Source: Nocardia stercoris (GTDB taxonomy: Bacteria > Actinomycetota > Actinomycetes > Mycobacteriales > Mycobacteriaceae). Taken from it: a stretch of DNA of 64,000 nt. Positions within the stretch are counted from its first letter, which is position 1; each line of letters starts with the position of its first letter. The translations under genes were made by a program, and so were the position numbers. Of this stretch, positions 1 through 8,296 are shown piece by piece. The DNA lies in contig NZ_RFFH01000005.1 in NCBI RefSeq assembly GCF_003696265.1, positions 124,001 through 188,000 on the forward strand. Reading direction: 5' to 3'. Under the pieces are notes generated by a model. It was not told where the DNA came from. It saw only the letters and a list, made by a program, of their open reading frames with translations, and searched no databases.

Positions 1-400
1 GCGGCGGAACATGATTCGGTACGCGTTCTGTCATCCGGCGGCGCGGGAGGTGTTTCCGGAGTGGGATCGGGTGGCGCGCAACAGTGTCGCGCATCTGCAT
101 GCGGTCGAGCCGGCCGACCCCGTCGGCGTCGCGGCGTTGGCCGACGAATTATGTGCTGCGGCACCGGAATTCGCGGCGATGTGGCGGCAGCACGAGATCT
201 GGGTGAAGCGGGGCGGCGAGACGGCGTTCCGGCATCCGGTGATCGGCGCGATCACCCTCGCCAACGAGGTGGTGACACACGCCGACGGTCACCGGGTGCT
301 GCTCTATCAGGCCCCGCCGGGCAGCGCCGCGCACGACGCCTTGACGCTGCTCGCGATGACCGTGGGCCCGGCGGTCGCCGCGCCGCCGCCGGGCCAGTAG
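1..400 (+). CDS. XRE/MmyB-like transcriptional regulator, 3' part
   Basis: The reading frame is open from the window edge and continues upstream; the first in-frame ATG at 11 falls inside the conserved domain and is not the start. The visible residues match the MmyB-like ligand-binding domain that follows an N-terminal XRE helix-turn-helix in many actinobacterial regulators: a stretch like RRNMIRYAFCHPAAREVFPEWD, broken here after 20 residues, then a segment ending in FAAMWRQHEIW and a C-terminal beta region. The DNA-binding part is outside the window. It is probably a local repressor or activator with a small-molecule ligand. It lies just upstream of a small peptide gene on the same strand, but a candidate promoter in between suggests separate transcription. 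Confidence 0.75.
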   Translation, partial: RRNMIRYAFCHPAAREVFPEWDRVARNSVAHLHAVEPADPVGVAALADELCAAAPEFAAMWRQHEIWVKRGGETAFRHPVIGAITLANEVVTHADGHRVLLYQAPPGSAAHDALTLLAMTVGPAVAAPPPGQ

Positions 401-437
401 GGTTGCCATCAGGTAGCGGCTAGGTAGCCAAATCATC

Positions 438-466
438 TTGACCGGCCCTGATCGGCGTGATCTAAC
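438..466 (+). promoter_or_regulatory. Candidate promoter of the 43-residue peptide gene
   Basis: TTGACC at 438-443 and TCTAAC at 461-466 are separated by 17 bases, which fits a vegetative sigma factor promoter (five of six and four of six consensus bases). Transcription would begin near 473 and give a leader of roughly 84 bases before the ATG at 557. Assignment is by pattern only. Confidence 0.35.
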
Positions 467-556
467 TCCCATATTTCGCCCAATGATTGTGTCGCCAGAA
501 GTTTGCTCATACCGTTTCGGTTGCAAGTTGAGCACAGCTGCTTTTGGAGATATCGC

Positions 557-688
557 ATGGACATCATCAGCACCGGTTCCGCCGTTCTGAACATGGTCAA
601 CGCCCTGGTGAGCATCGGTCAGGGCATCAGCAGCCTGGCCAGCGGCTCGGCCAGCCTCTCGGGCTCCGCGCCCGCCCACACCCACTGA
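557..688 (+). CDS. Small hydrophobic peptide (43 aa), function unknown
   Basis: The ATG at 557 is preceded by GGAGA at 546-550, an ideal ribosome binding site, so I prefer it to the upstream in-frame start at 503. The peptide begins MDIISTGSAVLNMVNALV, has an amphipathic or hydrophobic first 30 residues rich in Gly, Ser, Ile and Val, and ends in a polar APAHTH tail. There is no Lys or Arg, so it is not a classical signal peptide, and no cysteine. A promoter-like pair lies upstream and a strong hairpin follows at 731-767, so it looks like a self-contained transcription unit. It could be a membrane-active or signalling peptide, or an assembly-forming peptide; no family is recognised. Confidence 0.6.
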   Translation: MDIISTGSAVLNMVNALVSIGQGISSLASGSASLSGSAPAHTH

Positions 689-730
689 GACGGGCACCGC
701 GCCGTCACCCCACGGGTGGTTCGACAACCG

Positions 731-767
731 CGAATCCCGGTGTGCCGCAGAGGCGCACCGGGATTCG
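731..767 (+). terminator. Hairpin terminator after the small peptide gene
   Basis: Arms of 15 bases (731-745 and 753-767) pair with a single G-U wobble around a 7-base loop. The stem is followed by TCGTAT rather than a clean U tract, as is common in high-GC actinobacteria. It separates the peptide gene from the deaminase gene. Confidence 0.7.
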
Positions 768-941
768 TCGTATCCGGGGGTCGGTCGAGCGAGTCCGGCG
801 GTTCGCGGCGGCCCCGGACCGATCCAACACACAATGTCGGTGGCGAGCGGGCAAATTCCGCCGGTGGGAGGCGATGATTGTGCGCTCAGGCCGGGAGCCG
901 AGAATCGGTTGCCGGTGTCCGAAGTCGACGAAGGGTGAGCG

Positions 942-1415
942 ATGAACAACGACGATCTGCTGCGGCGGGCGATCGAACTGGCCGAGGAGGCCGGAGCCGC
1001 CGGAAATCGCCCGTTCGGGGCCGTGATCGTCGCGCCCGGGGGCGAGGTGGTCGCCGAGGGGCAGAACCGGGTCGCCGCGACCGGCATGGTGACCGAGCAC
1101 GCCGAGCTGACCGCCATCACCGCCGCGATCGAGGCCGGCCGGGCCGACGATCTGGCCGGGGCCACCATCTACGCCAGCGGAGAGCCGTGCCCGATGTGCA
1201 GTGCGGCGGTGGTGTGGGCGGGCATCACCCACGTCGTCTACGGCGCCGCGGAAGCGGACTTCGCGGCCGTGATCGGCGGCCATCCGCGCTTCTCGCTGAG
1301 CTGCGCCGATGTGATCGCCTCCAGCGACGCGAACGTCACCGTGAGCGGCCCGAACCTCCGCGACGAGACGCTCGGGCCGTTCCTGCGCTACGCCGCGCAG
1401 CACGGCCGGGACTGA
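942..1415 (+). CDS. Nucleoside/nucleobase deaminase (CDA superfamily)
   Basis: A 157-residue zinc deaminase of the cytidine/deoxycytidylate deaminase fold. The zinc site is clear: HAE at 53-55 (His ligand and catalytic Glu) and PCPMC with Cys83 and Cys86. The NRPFGAVIV segment near residue 22 and the length resemble guanine deaminase and other purine-type nucleoside deaminases rather than TadA, although the two are hard to separate by eye. It would hydrolyse an exocyclic amino group in cytosolic purine salvage or catabolism. The start has AAGGG six to seven bases upstream. It is convergent with the alkylsulfatase gene and a hairpin at 1430-1449 lies between them. Confidence 0.85.
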   Translation: MNNDDLLRRAIELAEEAGAAGNRPFGAVIVAPGGEVVAEGQNRVAATGMVTEHAELTAITAAIEAGRADDLAGATIYASGEPCPMCSAAVVWAGITHVVYGAAEADFAAVIGGHPRFSLSCADVIASSDANVTVSGPNLRDETLGPFLRYAAQHGRD

Positions 1416-1429
1416 GCCCGGCCGCCGTT

Positions 1430-1449
1430 GCGGCTCGGGTTCGAGCCGC
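1430..1449. terminator. Hairpin between convergent genes
   Basis: GCGGCTCG at 1430-1437 pairs perfectly with CGAGCCGC at 1442-1449 across a four-base loop, in the short gap between the convergent deaminase and alkylsulfatase genes. It probably acts as a bidirectional terminator; no U tract is present. Confidence 0.5.
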
Positions 1450-1490
1450 CGAATCCGTTGCTACGGTGTCGAATTCGCGCCCACTGGGCG

Positions 1491-3296
1491 TCAGGGTGTG
1501 ACGATCGCGAAGTTGGGGTCGGGCTGATCGAGCAGGCCGATCAGGCGCTGCAGTACACCCGGGTCGCCGGTGTGCTCGATACCGTCGAGGCCCTGACCCG
1601 TGAGCAGGCCGATGAGTTGAGTCTTGGTGAGCGTCAACGTCAGGTCGGGAACGGCTTTGCGACGCGGATCGACGGTGCGGATGAGGACACCGTTCGACAA
1701 TGTCAGGCGCATCGTCGTCTTCGGCTCGGTGAACCGGAAGTCGATGACGAACGAGTCCGCGGCGGCACGCGGGCCGTTGATCCGGATGGCCACGGTGTCG
1801 AAGAGTTGTTCGACGGACAGCGCGGCTGCCATGCCGCCACCCAGATTCAGCGGGGTCTGCAGCACCCCGTCCCGAAGTTCCTTGGCGCCGGTCAGATAGA
1901 AGCCACGCCAGGTCGCGTTCTCGGCACCGAACCCGAGCCGGGTGTACACATCGGCCAGCGCGTACTTGGCCGTGCGATTGCCGGGGTCGGCGAACACCGC
2001 GTGTTTGAGCAGCTCTGCCGCGAACCGCAGATCACCGGTGGCGGCGAATTCCGCTGCCTTGCCGACCACCACCTCGACCCCGCCGAACGCGTCGACGTAG
2101 CGCTTCGCGGCCGCTTCCGGCGGGTGCTGCCACAGCGAACTGGGGTGGCCGTCGAACCAGCCCAGGTAGCGCTGGTAGATCGCTTTCACGTTGTGCGACA
2201 CCGAGCCGTAGTAACCGCGCGCGGACCAGGCGTCGGCCAGCCCGGGCGGCAGTTCGATCTGCTCGGCGATCTCCACGCCGGTCAACCCCTGGTTGAGCAT
2301 GCGCAGTGTCTGATCGTGCAGGTACATGTACAGGTCACGCTGTTCGGACAGGAACGCGACGATGTTCTCCTCGGTCCAGGTGGGCCAGTGATGGGAGGCG
2401 AACGCGACATCGGAGTCGGCGGCGAACATGTCGATCGCCTCGTCGATGTAGTGCGACCAGACTCGCGCGTCGCGGACCAGCGCGCCGCGCAAGGTCAGCA
2501 GATTGTGCAGGTTGTGGGTCGCGTTCTCGGCCATGCACAGCGCGCGGAAGCGCGGGAAGTAGAAGTTCATCTCCGCCGGCGCCTCGGTACCCGGTGTCAT
2601 CTGGAACACGATCTCGACGCCGTCGACGGTCTCCCGCTGACCCGTTTCGGTGATGTCGATCGTCGGCGGGATCAGCCCGAACGAGCCGGTCGAGGCCTGG
2701 ATACCCAGCCCGGTGCTCATCTGGCCCTCCGGGCCGGGGCTCAGCCGGATCGCGTACATGAAGCTCGCCCGGCGCGACATCGCGGTGCCCGCGTACACGT
2801 TCTCCGCCACCGCCTCAGCCATGAATCCGGCCGGCGCCAGGACGGGTACGTCGCCGCGACCGTCGGGCAGCACCCCCTCGACGCCGCCGAAATGGTCGGC
2901 GTGCGAGTGGGTGTAGATGACCCCGGTGACCGGCCGGTCACCGCGATGCTCGCGATACAGTGCCAGGCCGGCGGCGGCGCACTCGGCGGAGATGAGCGGA
3001 TCGATGACGATGACCCCGGAGTCGCCTTCGACGATGGTCATGTTGGAGATGTCGAAGCCCCGGATCTGGTAGATGCCTTCGACGACTTTGTAGAGGCCGT
3101 TCTTCACGTTCAGCTGGGCTTGGCGGAACAGGCTCGGGTTCACCGTGTCCGGGCAATCGCCGTCGAGGAACGCGTACCCGGAGGTATCGAAGACGATGTC
3201 ACCGTTCGCGTTCTCGATGGTCATCGGCGTGAGTGTCGCGATGAAGCCGCGATCGGCGTTCTCGAAGTCGGTGCGATCGGCGTAGTCCAGTGCCAT
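1491..3296 (-). CDS. Alkylsulfatase, metallo-beta-lactamase fold (SdsA/BDS1 type)
   Basis: The 601-residue protein has the zinc motif HSHADH at residues 130-135, followed by FGG. A downstream block, NATHNLHNLLTLRGA, is typical of primary alkylsulfatases that release sulfate from alkyl sulfate esters such as SDS. The middle region (about 370-460) looks like the dimerisation domain, and the last 120 residues resemble the SCP2-like sterol/lipid carrier fold that binds the alkyl chain. Unlike periplasmic SdsA there is no signal peptide, so a cytosolic location is likely. The ATG at 3296 is the only good start before the conserved N-terminus. A 222-bp gap separates it from the co-oriented Rieske oxygenase gene; a shared role in lipid or sterol degradation is inference. 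Confidence 0.88.
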   Translation of the reverse strand: MALDYADRTDFENADRGFIATLTPMTIENANGDIVFDTSGYAFLDGDCPDTVNPSLFRQAQLNVKNGLYKVVEGIYQIRGFDISNMTIVEGDSGVIVIDPLISAECAAAGLALYREHRGDRPVTGVIYTHSHADHFGGVEGVLPDGRGDVPVLAPAGFMAEAVAENVYAGTAMSRRASFMYAIRLSPGPEGQMSTGLGIQASTGSFGLIPPTIDITETGQRETVDGVEIVFQMTPGTEAPAEMNFYFPRFRALCMAENATHNLHNLLTLRGALVRDARVWSHYIDEAIDMFAADSDVAFASHHWPTWTEENIVAFLSEQRDLYMYLHDQTLRMLNQGLTGVEIAEQIELPPGLADAWSARGYYGSVSHNVKAIYQRYLGWFDGHPSSLWQHPPEAAAKRYVDAFGGVEVVVGKAAEFAATGDLRFAAELLKHAVFADPGNRTAKYALADVYTRLGFGAENATWRGFYLTGAKELRDGVLQTPLNLGGGMAAALSVEQLFDTVAIRINGPRAAADSFVIDFRFTEPKTTMRLTLSNGVLIRTVDPRRKAVPDLTLTLTKTQLIGLLTGQGLDGIEHTGDPGVLQRLIGLLDQPDPNFAIVTP

Positions 3297-3518
3297 CGGG
3301 TCAGCTCCGTTCCTGATTGCGGCTGTGTAGCTGTATGCCGGTTCGGGTCGACTCGGCTGAGACTACGCCGTGCGGGAGGCGGGTTGCGACCGTGGCTCGC
3401 GGGAGCTGAGCGGTTGTGCGATGTCCGCTCGAATACGTGCCTGAACTGTTATCTGCGATGGCTGGGGCGCTCGGTCCGGGTTCGCGTCGGCCCTGGAACG
3501 TGGACCGGGACGCAATCA

Positions 3519-4565
3519 TTAGCTGATTGGTTGCGGATCTAGTTCGCGATTCGGTGTGTGTACCGTCTCCGCCGCAGGCGCCTGCGGCGGATAGAACTGG
3601 GCGTACCAGCGGCGCAGTGCCTTGATGCCCTTCTCGTGCGGCAGCAGTACCGGGCGGTCGCGGTGGATCTTGTGGTCCCAGATCGCGAGCTCCTCGCGCA
3701 CCTCGCCGAAGGCGACCAGACGGAATGCCAGCTTGAGAACCGGTGCGGCGAAAGGGATTCCGGCCGGGCGCCGCACGAAATAGAGCATGCGCAGTTCGCT
3801 GGTGGTGTCGTCGACCGGGTTGGTGAGGGCGATCGCGGTCATGGTGATCAGCGCGCCGGTGGTGCGCACGACCATGACGCCGGGTCCGTACATGGTGACG
3901 TCGAAGCTGTTGTCGAGCTCGTAGCCGAGTACGGATTTGCGGAAGCGGCTGTGGATCTCGGCGAACGGGCCGTCGGGCAGCAGATCCTGGACCGGGGGTT
4001 CGCTCTGGCCGTGGATGTAGTGGAAGTGTGACTCATCGACGATGTTCTCGCGCATCTCCTGGATGTGGATACGCGCCCGCAAGGCGTCGTCGATCGGCCG
4101 GGCATAGCCCGCGCCGGTGGCCTCCGGGATCTCGGGTACCTCCCATTCCGGTTCTCCCGCACCGGAATAGACGAAGATCAGGCCGCTGTGCTCGCGGATC
4201 GGGAAGCCGCCCAGCCGGACTCGGGGCGGTCGCGCGGCGAACGGCGCCGAGACGCACGCGCCGTCACCGTCGAAGCGCCAGCCGTGGAACGGGCACTCCA
4301 CCTGGCCGTCCACCATCCGGCCGCCGACCCCGAGGTGGGCACCGTAGTGCGGACAGTGCGCGTCGCGCACGGTGGCCCGGCCGTCGGCGCCCCGGTACGC
4401 GATCAACGCCCGGCCGAAGTAGTGCAGATTCACGATCTTGCCGGGTTTCAGCTGGGCGCTGCGGAGCAGGGCGTACCAGCCCTCGGGAACGGTCGGCATC
4501 GGATATTTGTCGGCGCGGGGATCCCGCGCCGGCCCGGGCAGAGCCGGGGAACGGCGAAGCAACAC
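3519..4565 (-). CDS. Rieske non-heme iron oxygenase (sterol desaturase/KshA-like)
   Basis: The Rieske [2Fe-2S] site is explicit: Cys71-x-His73 in CPHYGAHLG and Cys91-xx-His94 in CPFHGWRF. The mononuclear iron site is ENIVDESHFHYIHG, with Asp177, His180 and His185. The length (348) and the C-terminal domain fit single-component-type oxygenases related to cholesterol 7-desaturase (DAF-36/Neverland) and 3-ketosteroid 9-alpha-hydroxylase. It needs a separate reductase, which is not in this window. The Met at residue 23 (MPTVPEGWY) is an alternative start that fits the family N-terminus better. The substrate is unknown; a steroid or other hydrophobic ring compound is likely. Confidence 0.85.
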   Translation of the reverse strand: MLLRRSPALPGPARDPRADKYPMPTVPEGWYALLRSAQLKPGKIVNLHYFGRALIAYRGADGRATVRDAHCPHYGAHLGVGGRMVDGQVECPFHGWRFDGDGACVSAPFAARPPRVRLGGFPIREHSGLIFVYSGAGEPEWEVPEIPEATGAGYARPIDDALRARIHIQEMRENIVDESHFHYIHGQSEPPVQDLLPDGPFAEIHSRFRKSVLGYELDNSFDVTMYGPGVMVVRTTGALITMTAIALTNPVDDTTSELRMLYFVRRPAGIPFAAPVLKLAFRLVAFGEVREELAIWDHKIHRDRPVLLPHEKGIKALRRWYAQFYPPQAPAAETVHTPNRELDPQPIS

Positions 4566-4881
4566 GCGGCCACCCTAACTGGAACATGTTGCAGCGCAAT
4601 GAACGGGAGTGCGCGCGGCCGTTTCGCCTCTCGGCCCGCCATGTCGGCTCGGGTAGGGCGAAGGCCGGAGCGGGACGGCCCGTCCCACATCGCGAATCTC
4701 GGCGCGAAAAGTCGGGTTCGCGGTGTGGTACCTGCACGTTTTCGTCCGAGTTCGATAGATTCGGCGGCGGCCCAGCATCAATGGACGATCGAGAGCGCGG
4801 GCGAGCACTCTCCACGATACGGCGCGATCCGTCACGTGTCGGGACGACCCGAGCTCCGATACAACATGGATTGGAGTCGTC
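4566..4881. other. Divergent intergenic region (316 bp)
   Basis: This gap holds the divergent promoters for the Rieske oxygenase (minus) and the secreted protein (plus). TACAAC at 4860-4865 is a possible -10 box for the plus gene but has no convincing -35. GGAG at 4873-4876 is its ribosome binding site. No RNA gene or conserved ORF was seen. Confidence 0.4.
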
Positions 4882-5385
4882 ATGAATCGATCAACTCCCA
4901 CCGGACACCGCAGGATTCGCTCGCGACGAGGCACGGTACGGGTGGCGCTGGTCGCATCGGCCGCGCTGCTGCTGTGGCCGGCCGCGGTCGCGGTCACGCC
5001 GGCGGCGGCGCTGCCGGGGTTGGGTGGTCAGTACTCGATCAATGTGAGGGGCGTGATCACGAACAACGGGGTTCCGACCACCGAGCCGGAAACCAGAATG
5101 CAGCTGGCGGAGGCCGATGCGGCGATGGTGTCCGTGGGTGCCGGCTCGATCGATCCCCGCGGCAATCTCTCGGCGATAACCGAGGTGGTGAAGTTCGCCT
5201 CGCCTCAGCCGCAGGTCGTGCTGCTGACCAAGGTCAACCACTCCGGGCCGTGCGTGCGGCGGATCGTCATCCCGGTGCCGGCCTCCGGCGTCACGGTGGG
5301 CCCGATTCCGCTGAACGTCGCCGATCTCGGCACCGTCAACCTGGCCCTGCAGTTCCCGGGTGAAACGGTCGACTGCAACAGCTAG
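4882..5385 (+). CDS. Secreted protein of unknown function (167 aa)
   Basis: A basic N-terminus (RRIRSRRGTVR) is followed by a hydrophobic stretch and an Ala-rich cleavage region, VAVTPAAALPG, near residues 36-45, giving a clear Sec signal peptide. The mature part is about 120 residues with two cysteines (in GPCVRR and at the C-terminal VDCNS) that could form a disulfide, and it looks all-beta. No family is recognised. GGAG stands six bases before the ATG and a 15-bp hairpin follows at 5406-5441, so it forms a monocistronic unit. Confidence 0.8.
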   Translation: MNRSTPTGHRRIRSRRGTVRVALVASAALLLWPAAVAVTPAAALPGLGGQYSINVRGVITNNGVPTTEPETRMQLAEADAAMVSVGAGSIDPRGNLSAITEVVKFASPQPQVVLLTKVNHSGPCVRRIVIPVPASGVTVGPIPLNVADLGTVNLALQFPGETVDCNS

Positions 5386-5405
5386 CTTCGGGCCGCACAC
5401 GCGGA

Positions 5406-5441
5406 CGAGGGCGGGCACCGGTCGGTCGGTGCCCGCCCTCG
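5406..5441 (+). terminator. Strong hairpin terminator
   Basis: Two perfectly complementary 15-base arms (5406-5420 and 5427-5441) flank a six-base loop directly after the secreted protein gene. It insulates this gene from the LuxR-type regulator downstream. Confidence 0.8.
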
Positions 5442-5558
5442 GCTCGCCACGGGTGGGAGCCGGCGGCGGCCGGTACTATGCTCTGCCGTGTTCGGCACGG
5501 GTGTGTGTGATTCGGAGGTTGCGGCGCGCGCCCGCAACGGATCGGCAAGTGTGGGTGG

Positions 5559-8273
5559 ATGACTGGTGGTGCGGTGCTCTACGGCCGGGAGCGGGAACGG
5601 CAGACCTTCGCGGAACTGCTGACCCGGGCCCGCCGGGGCCGTAGTGCCGCACTGGTATTGCACGGCCCGCCGGGGGTGGGGAAGTCGGCGCTGCTGGACG
5701 GATTCGCCGCCGACGCCGCCGGGGTAACCGTATTGCGGTGCACCGGAATCGAATCCGAGGCCGAGCTGGCGTTCGCGGCCCTGCACTGGCTGCTGCGCCC
5801 GGCCGCCGGCCTGATCGACCGCCTGCCCGGACCGCAGGCCGAAGCGCTGCGGTCCGCCTTCGGTTGCGGTACCGCGGCCGGGCAGGACCGTTTTCTCACC
5901 GGGCTGGCCGTACTGTCGCTGCTCGCCGAGTACGCCGCCGACGGTCCGCTGCTGTGCCTGGTCGACGACGCGCACTGGCTGGACCAGGCGTCGCTGGACG
6001 CGCTGCTGTTCGCCGCCCGGCGACTCGACGCCGAGGGCGTGGTCCTGGTCTTCGCCCAGCGCGACGAGTTCCCGCTGCCCGCCGGGCTCGCCACGCATCC
6101 GGTGGGCGGGCTGGCTCCCGAGGCCGCGGCCCAGCTGCTGGACAGCAGTGCGCCCGCGCTCACCCGGCACGAACGCGGCCGGGTGCTCGCCGAATCCGGC
6201 GGCAATCCGCTGGCGCTGCAAGAACTTCCGGGCTCGCTTGCCGGTAGCACCGCGCTCGGCACGCTGCCGCTGCCCCGCCGGATCCAGGACGCCTACGGCC
6301 GTCGGATCGCCGGGCTGTCCGCGGACGCGCGGCGGCTGCTGGTGATCGCGGCCGCGGAGGGGACCGGCGATCTGGCCGTCACCGAACGGGCCGGCGCGTA
6401 CCTCGATCTCGACGACACAGCGCTGGACGAGATCGAGCGCAGCGATCTGGTCACGGTCACCGGTCCGGTCCTCACCTTCCGGCATCCGCTGGTCCGGGCC
6501 GCCGCCTACCACGGGGAAACCTCCGGTGCGCGCCGCACGGCCCACGGTGCCTTGGCCGCCGTCCTGGACGCCGCGGACGATGCCGACCGCCGAGCCTGGC
6601 ACCGCGCCGAGGCCGCACCCGGACCGGACGAGACCATCGCCGCGGAGCTGGAGGACACCGCCGAACGGGCCCGCGCCCGGCACGGCTTCGCCGCCGCGGC
6701 CGCGGCCCTGGAACGGGCCGGGACGCTGTCCCGGGACCCGGCGCGGCGGGCCGCCCGCTGGACCGCCGCGGCCGACGCCGCCCTGCAGGCCGGATTACGT
6801 TCGCGCGCCGGCACATTGATCGACAAGGCGGAACGGCTGACCGACGACCCGGCGGCCGGTGCGGTCCTGGCCCGGCTACGGGCGCAGGTCGCCGCCGGCA
6901 ACAGCGCGCTGCGGCAGGCGCACGGCATCCTGATCGCCGCGTCCGGCCGGATCGCCACGCTCGACCCCGAACTGAACCTGGCGATCCTCGTCGATTCGAT
7001 CCGGCTGGCCTGGTTCGTCGGCGACCTCGAGCTACTGCGCCGGTCCGCGGATCTGCTGCGCGCCGGACCGTGGCCGAACGACGAGCTGCGCAACCGAGCC
7101 CGCGGCGGGCTGGCGCTGGAACAGCTGGCCGACGGGCGGCACGATCTCGCGCAGCCGGTCATCCGGGCCATGGTCGACGCGGCCCGCAATCCGCGGACCC
7201 CGCTGCCGAACCGGATCAACGGCGCCGGAATCGCCCTGGTGAACGGCGAATTCGCGGCGGCCCGGGAGATCGCGGTGGCGGTGGTGGCCCAGCAGCGGAC
7301 GCTGGGCACGATCGGCGGCCTACCGGCCACCCTGCAGATCCGGGCCCTGGCCGACACCTTCGAGAACCACTTCCAGGACGCGATCGCCGCGTGCGACGAG
7401 GGGCTGCGCCTCGAGGAGGACACCGGCCAGGCTTACTACGTCGCGCACTTGCGGGCGGCCCGCGCCCTGGCCCTGGCGTACTGCGGCGACGAGGAACCGT
7501 GCCGCGAGCTGGCCGGGCAGGCGCTGTCCGCCTTCGCGGTGGACGGCGCGATCAACGGTGCCACGGTGGCGCACTGGGCACTGGCCGTGCTGGATCTCGG
7601 GCTCGGGCGCTACGAACCGATGCTGGACCGGCTGGAGGCGAACGCCGCCGGTCCGGCCCGGCACCAGATGGACGTCATCTACAGCGCGCCCGACCAGGTG
7701 GAGGCCGCGATCCGGTTCGGCGATCCCGATCGGGCCCGCACGCCACTGAACCGCTTCACCCGCTGGGCCGCGATCGTGAACCTGCCGTGGGCCCGCGCGA
7801 TCGAACAACGTTGTCTCGCACTGGTATCCGAGGACGATGCGGCGGAAACCCATTTCCGGTCGGCGTTGAATCTGCACACCGATTCCGGCCGGCCGTTCGA
7901 ATACGCGCGCACCGAACTGCTGTACGCGGAATGGTTGCGCCGCAATCGAAGAGCGACCGAGGCCCGGGTCTACCTGCGCACCGCGCTGGACCGGTTCACC
8001 CATACCGGTGCCCGGCCGTGGGCGGAGCGCGCACGAGCCGAACTCCGTGCCGCCGGCGAGGCGACTCCGACCGTGGCGACCGCGGCCGACGGCATCGGCT
8101 CGCTGACCGCGCAGGAACGCCAGGTGGTACGGCTCGCGGCCCAGGGTTCGAGTAACCGTGACATCGCCGCGCAGCTGTTCATCAGTCCGCGCACGGTGAG
8201 CCACCACCTGTATCGGGCCTTCCCGAAACTGGGTGTGACCAGCCGGATCGAGCTGGTCCGCCTGGCCCTGTGA
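5559..8273 (+). CDS. LuxR-family ATPase regulator (LAL/MalT type)
   Basis: The 904 residues have the LAL architecture: Walker A GPPGVGKS at 36-43, Walker B-like LLCLVDDAHW near 131-140, a long alpha-helical TPR-like middle section, and a C-terminal LuxR helix-turn-helix (LTAQERQVVRLAAQGSSNRD onward, about residues 847-900). Such proteins are ATP-dependent, ligand-responsive activators. The ATG at 5559 comes directly before the conserved LYGRERE segment that begins these proteins. Its target is not evident. The convergent neighbour is fdhD, only 23 bp away, and the upstream genes are isolated by a terminator. Confidence 0.9.
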   Translation: MTGGAVLYGRERERQTFAELLTRARRGRSAALVLHGPPGVGKSALLDGFAADAAGVTVLRCTGIESEAELAFAALHWLLRPAAGLIDRLPGPQAEALRSAFGCGTAAGQDRFLTGLAVLSLLAEYAADGPLLCLVDDAHWLDQASLDALLFAARRLDAEGVVLVFAQRDEFPLPAGLATHPVGGLAPEAAAQLLDSSAPALTRHERGRVLAESGGNPLALQELPGSLAGSTALGTLPLPRRIQDAYGRRIAGLSADARRLLVIAAAEGTGDLAVTERAGAYLDLDDTALDEIERSDLVTVTGPVLTFRHPLVRAAAYHGETSGARRTAHGALAAVLDAADDADRRAWHRAEAAPGPDETIAAELEDTAERARARHGFAAAAAALERAGTLSRDPARRAARWTAAADAALQAGLRSRAGTLIDKAERLTDDPAAGAVLARLRAQVAAGNSALRQAHGILIAASGRIATLDPELNLAILVDSIRLAWFVGDLELLRRSADLLRAGPWPNDELRNRARGGLALEQLADGRHDLAQPVIRAMVDAARNPRTPLPNRINGAGIALVNGEFAAAREIAVAVVAQQRTLGTIGGLPATLQIRALADTFENHFQDAIAACDEGLRLEEDTGQAYYVAHLRAARALALAYCGDEEPCRELAGQALSAFAVDGAINGATVAHWALAVLDLGLGRYEPMLDRLEANAAGPARHQMDVIYSAPDQVEAAIRFGDPDRARTPLNRFTRWAAIVNLPWARAIEQRCLALVSEDDAAETHFRSALNLHTDSGRPFEYARTELLYAEWLRRNRRATEARVYLRTALDRFTHTGARPWAERARAELRAAGEATPTVATAADGIGSLTAQERQVVRLAAQGSSNRDIAAQLFISPRTVSHHLYRAFPKLGVTSRIELVRLAL

Positions 8274-8296
8274 CCTCCGGTCCCGCCTGGGACCGG

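Noticed and set aside
1430..1500. tRNA-like GGTTCGAGCC sequence
   Set aside because: It resembles a T-loop, but no acceptor or anticodon stem can be drawn around it; the hairpin is better explained as a terminator.
1428..3542. 700-codon plus-strand frame opposite the alkylsulfatase
   Set aside because: High GC keeps antisense frames open; the minus strand encodes all alkylsulfatase motifs and has correct boundaries.
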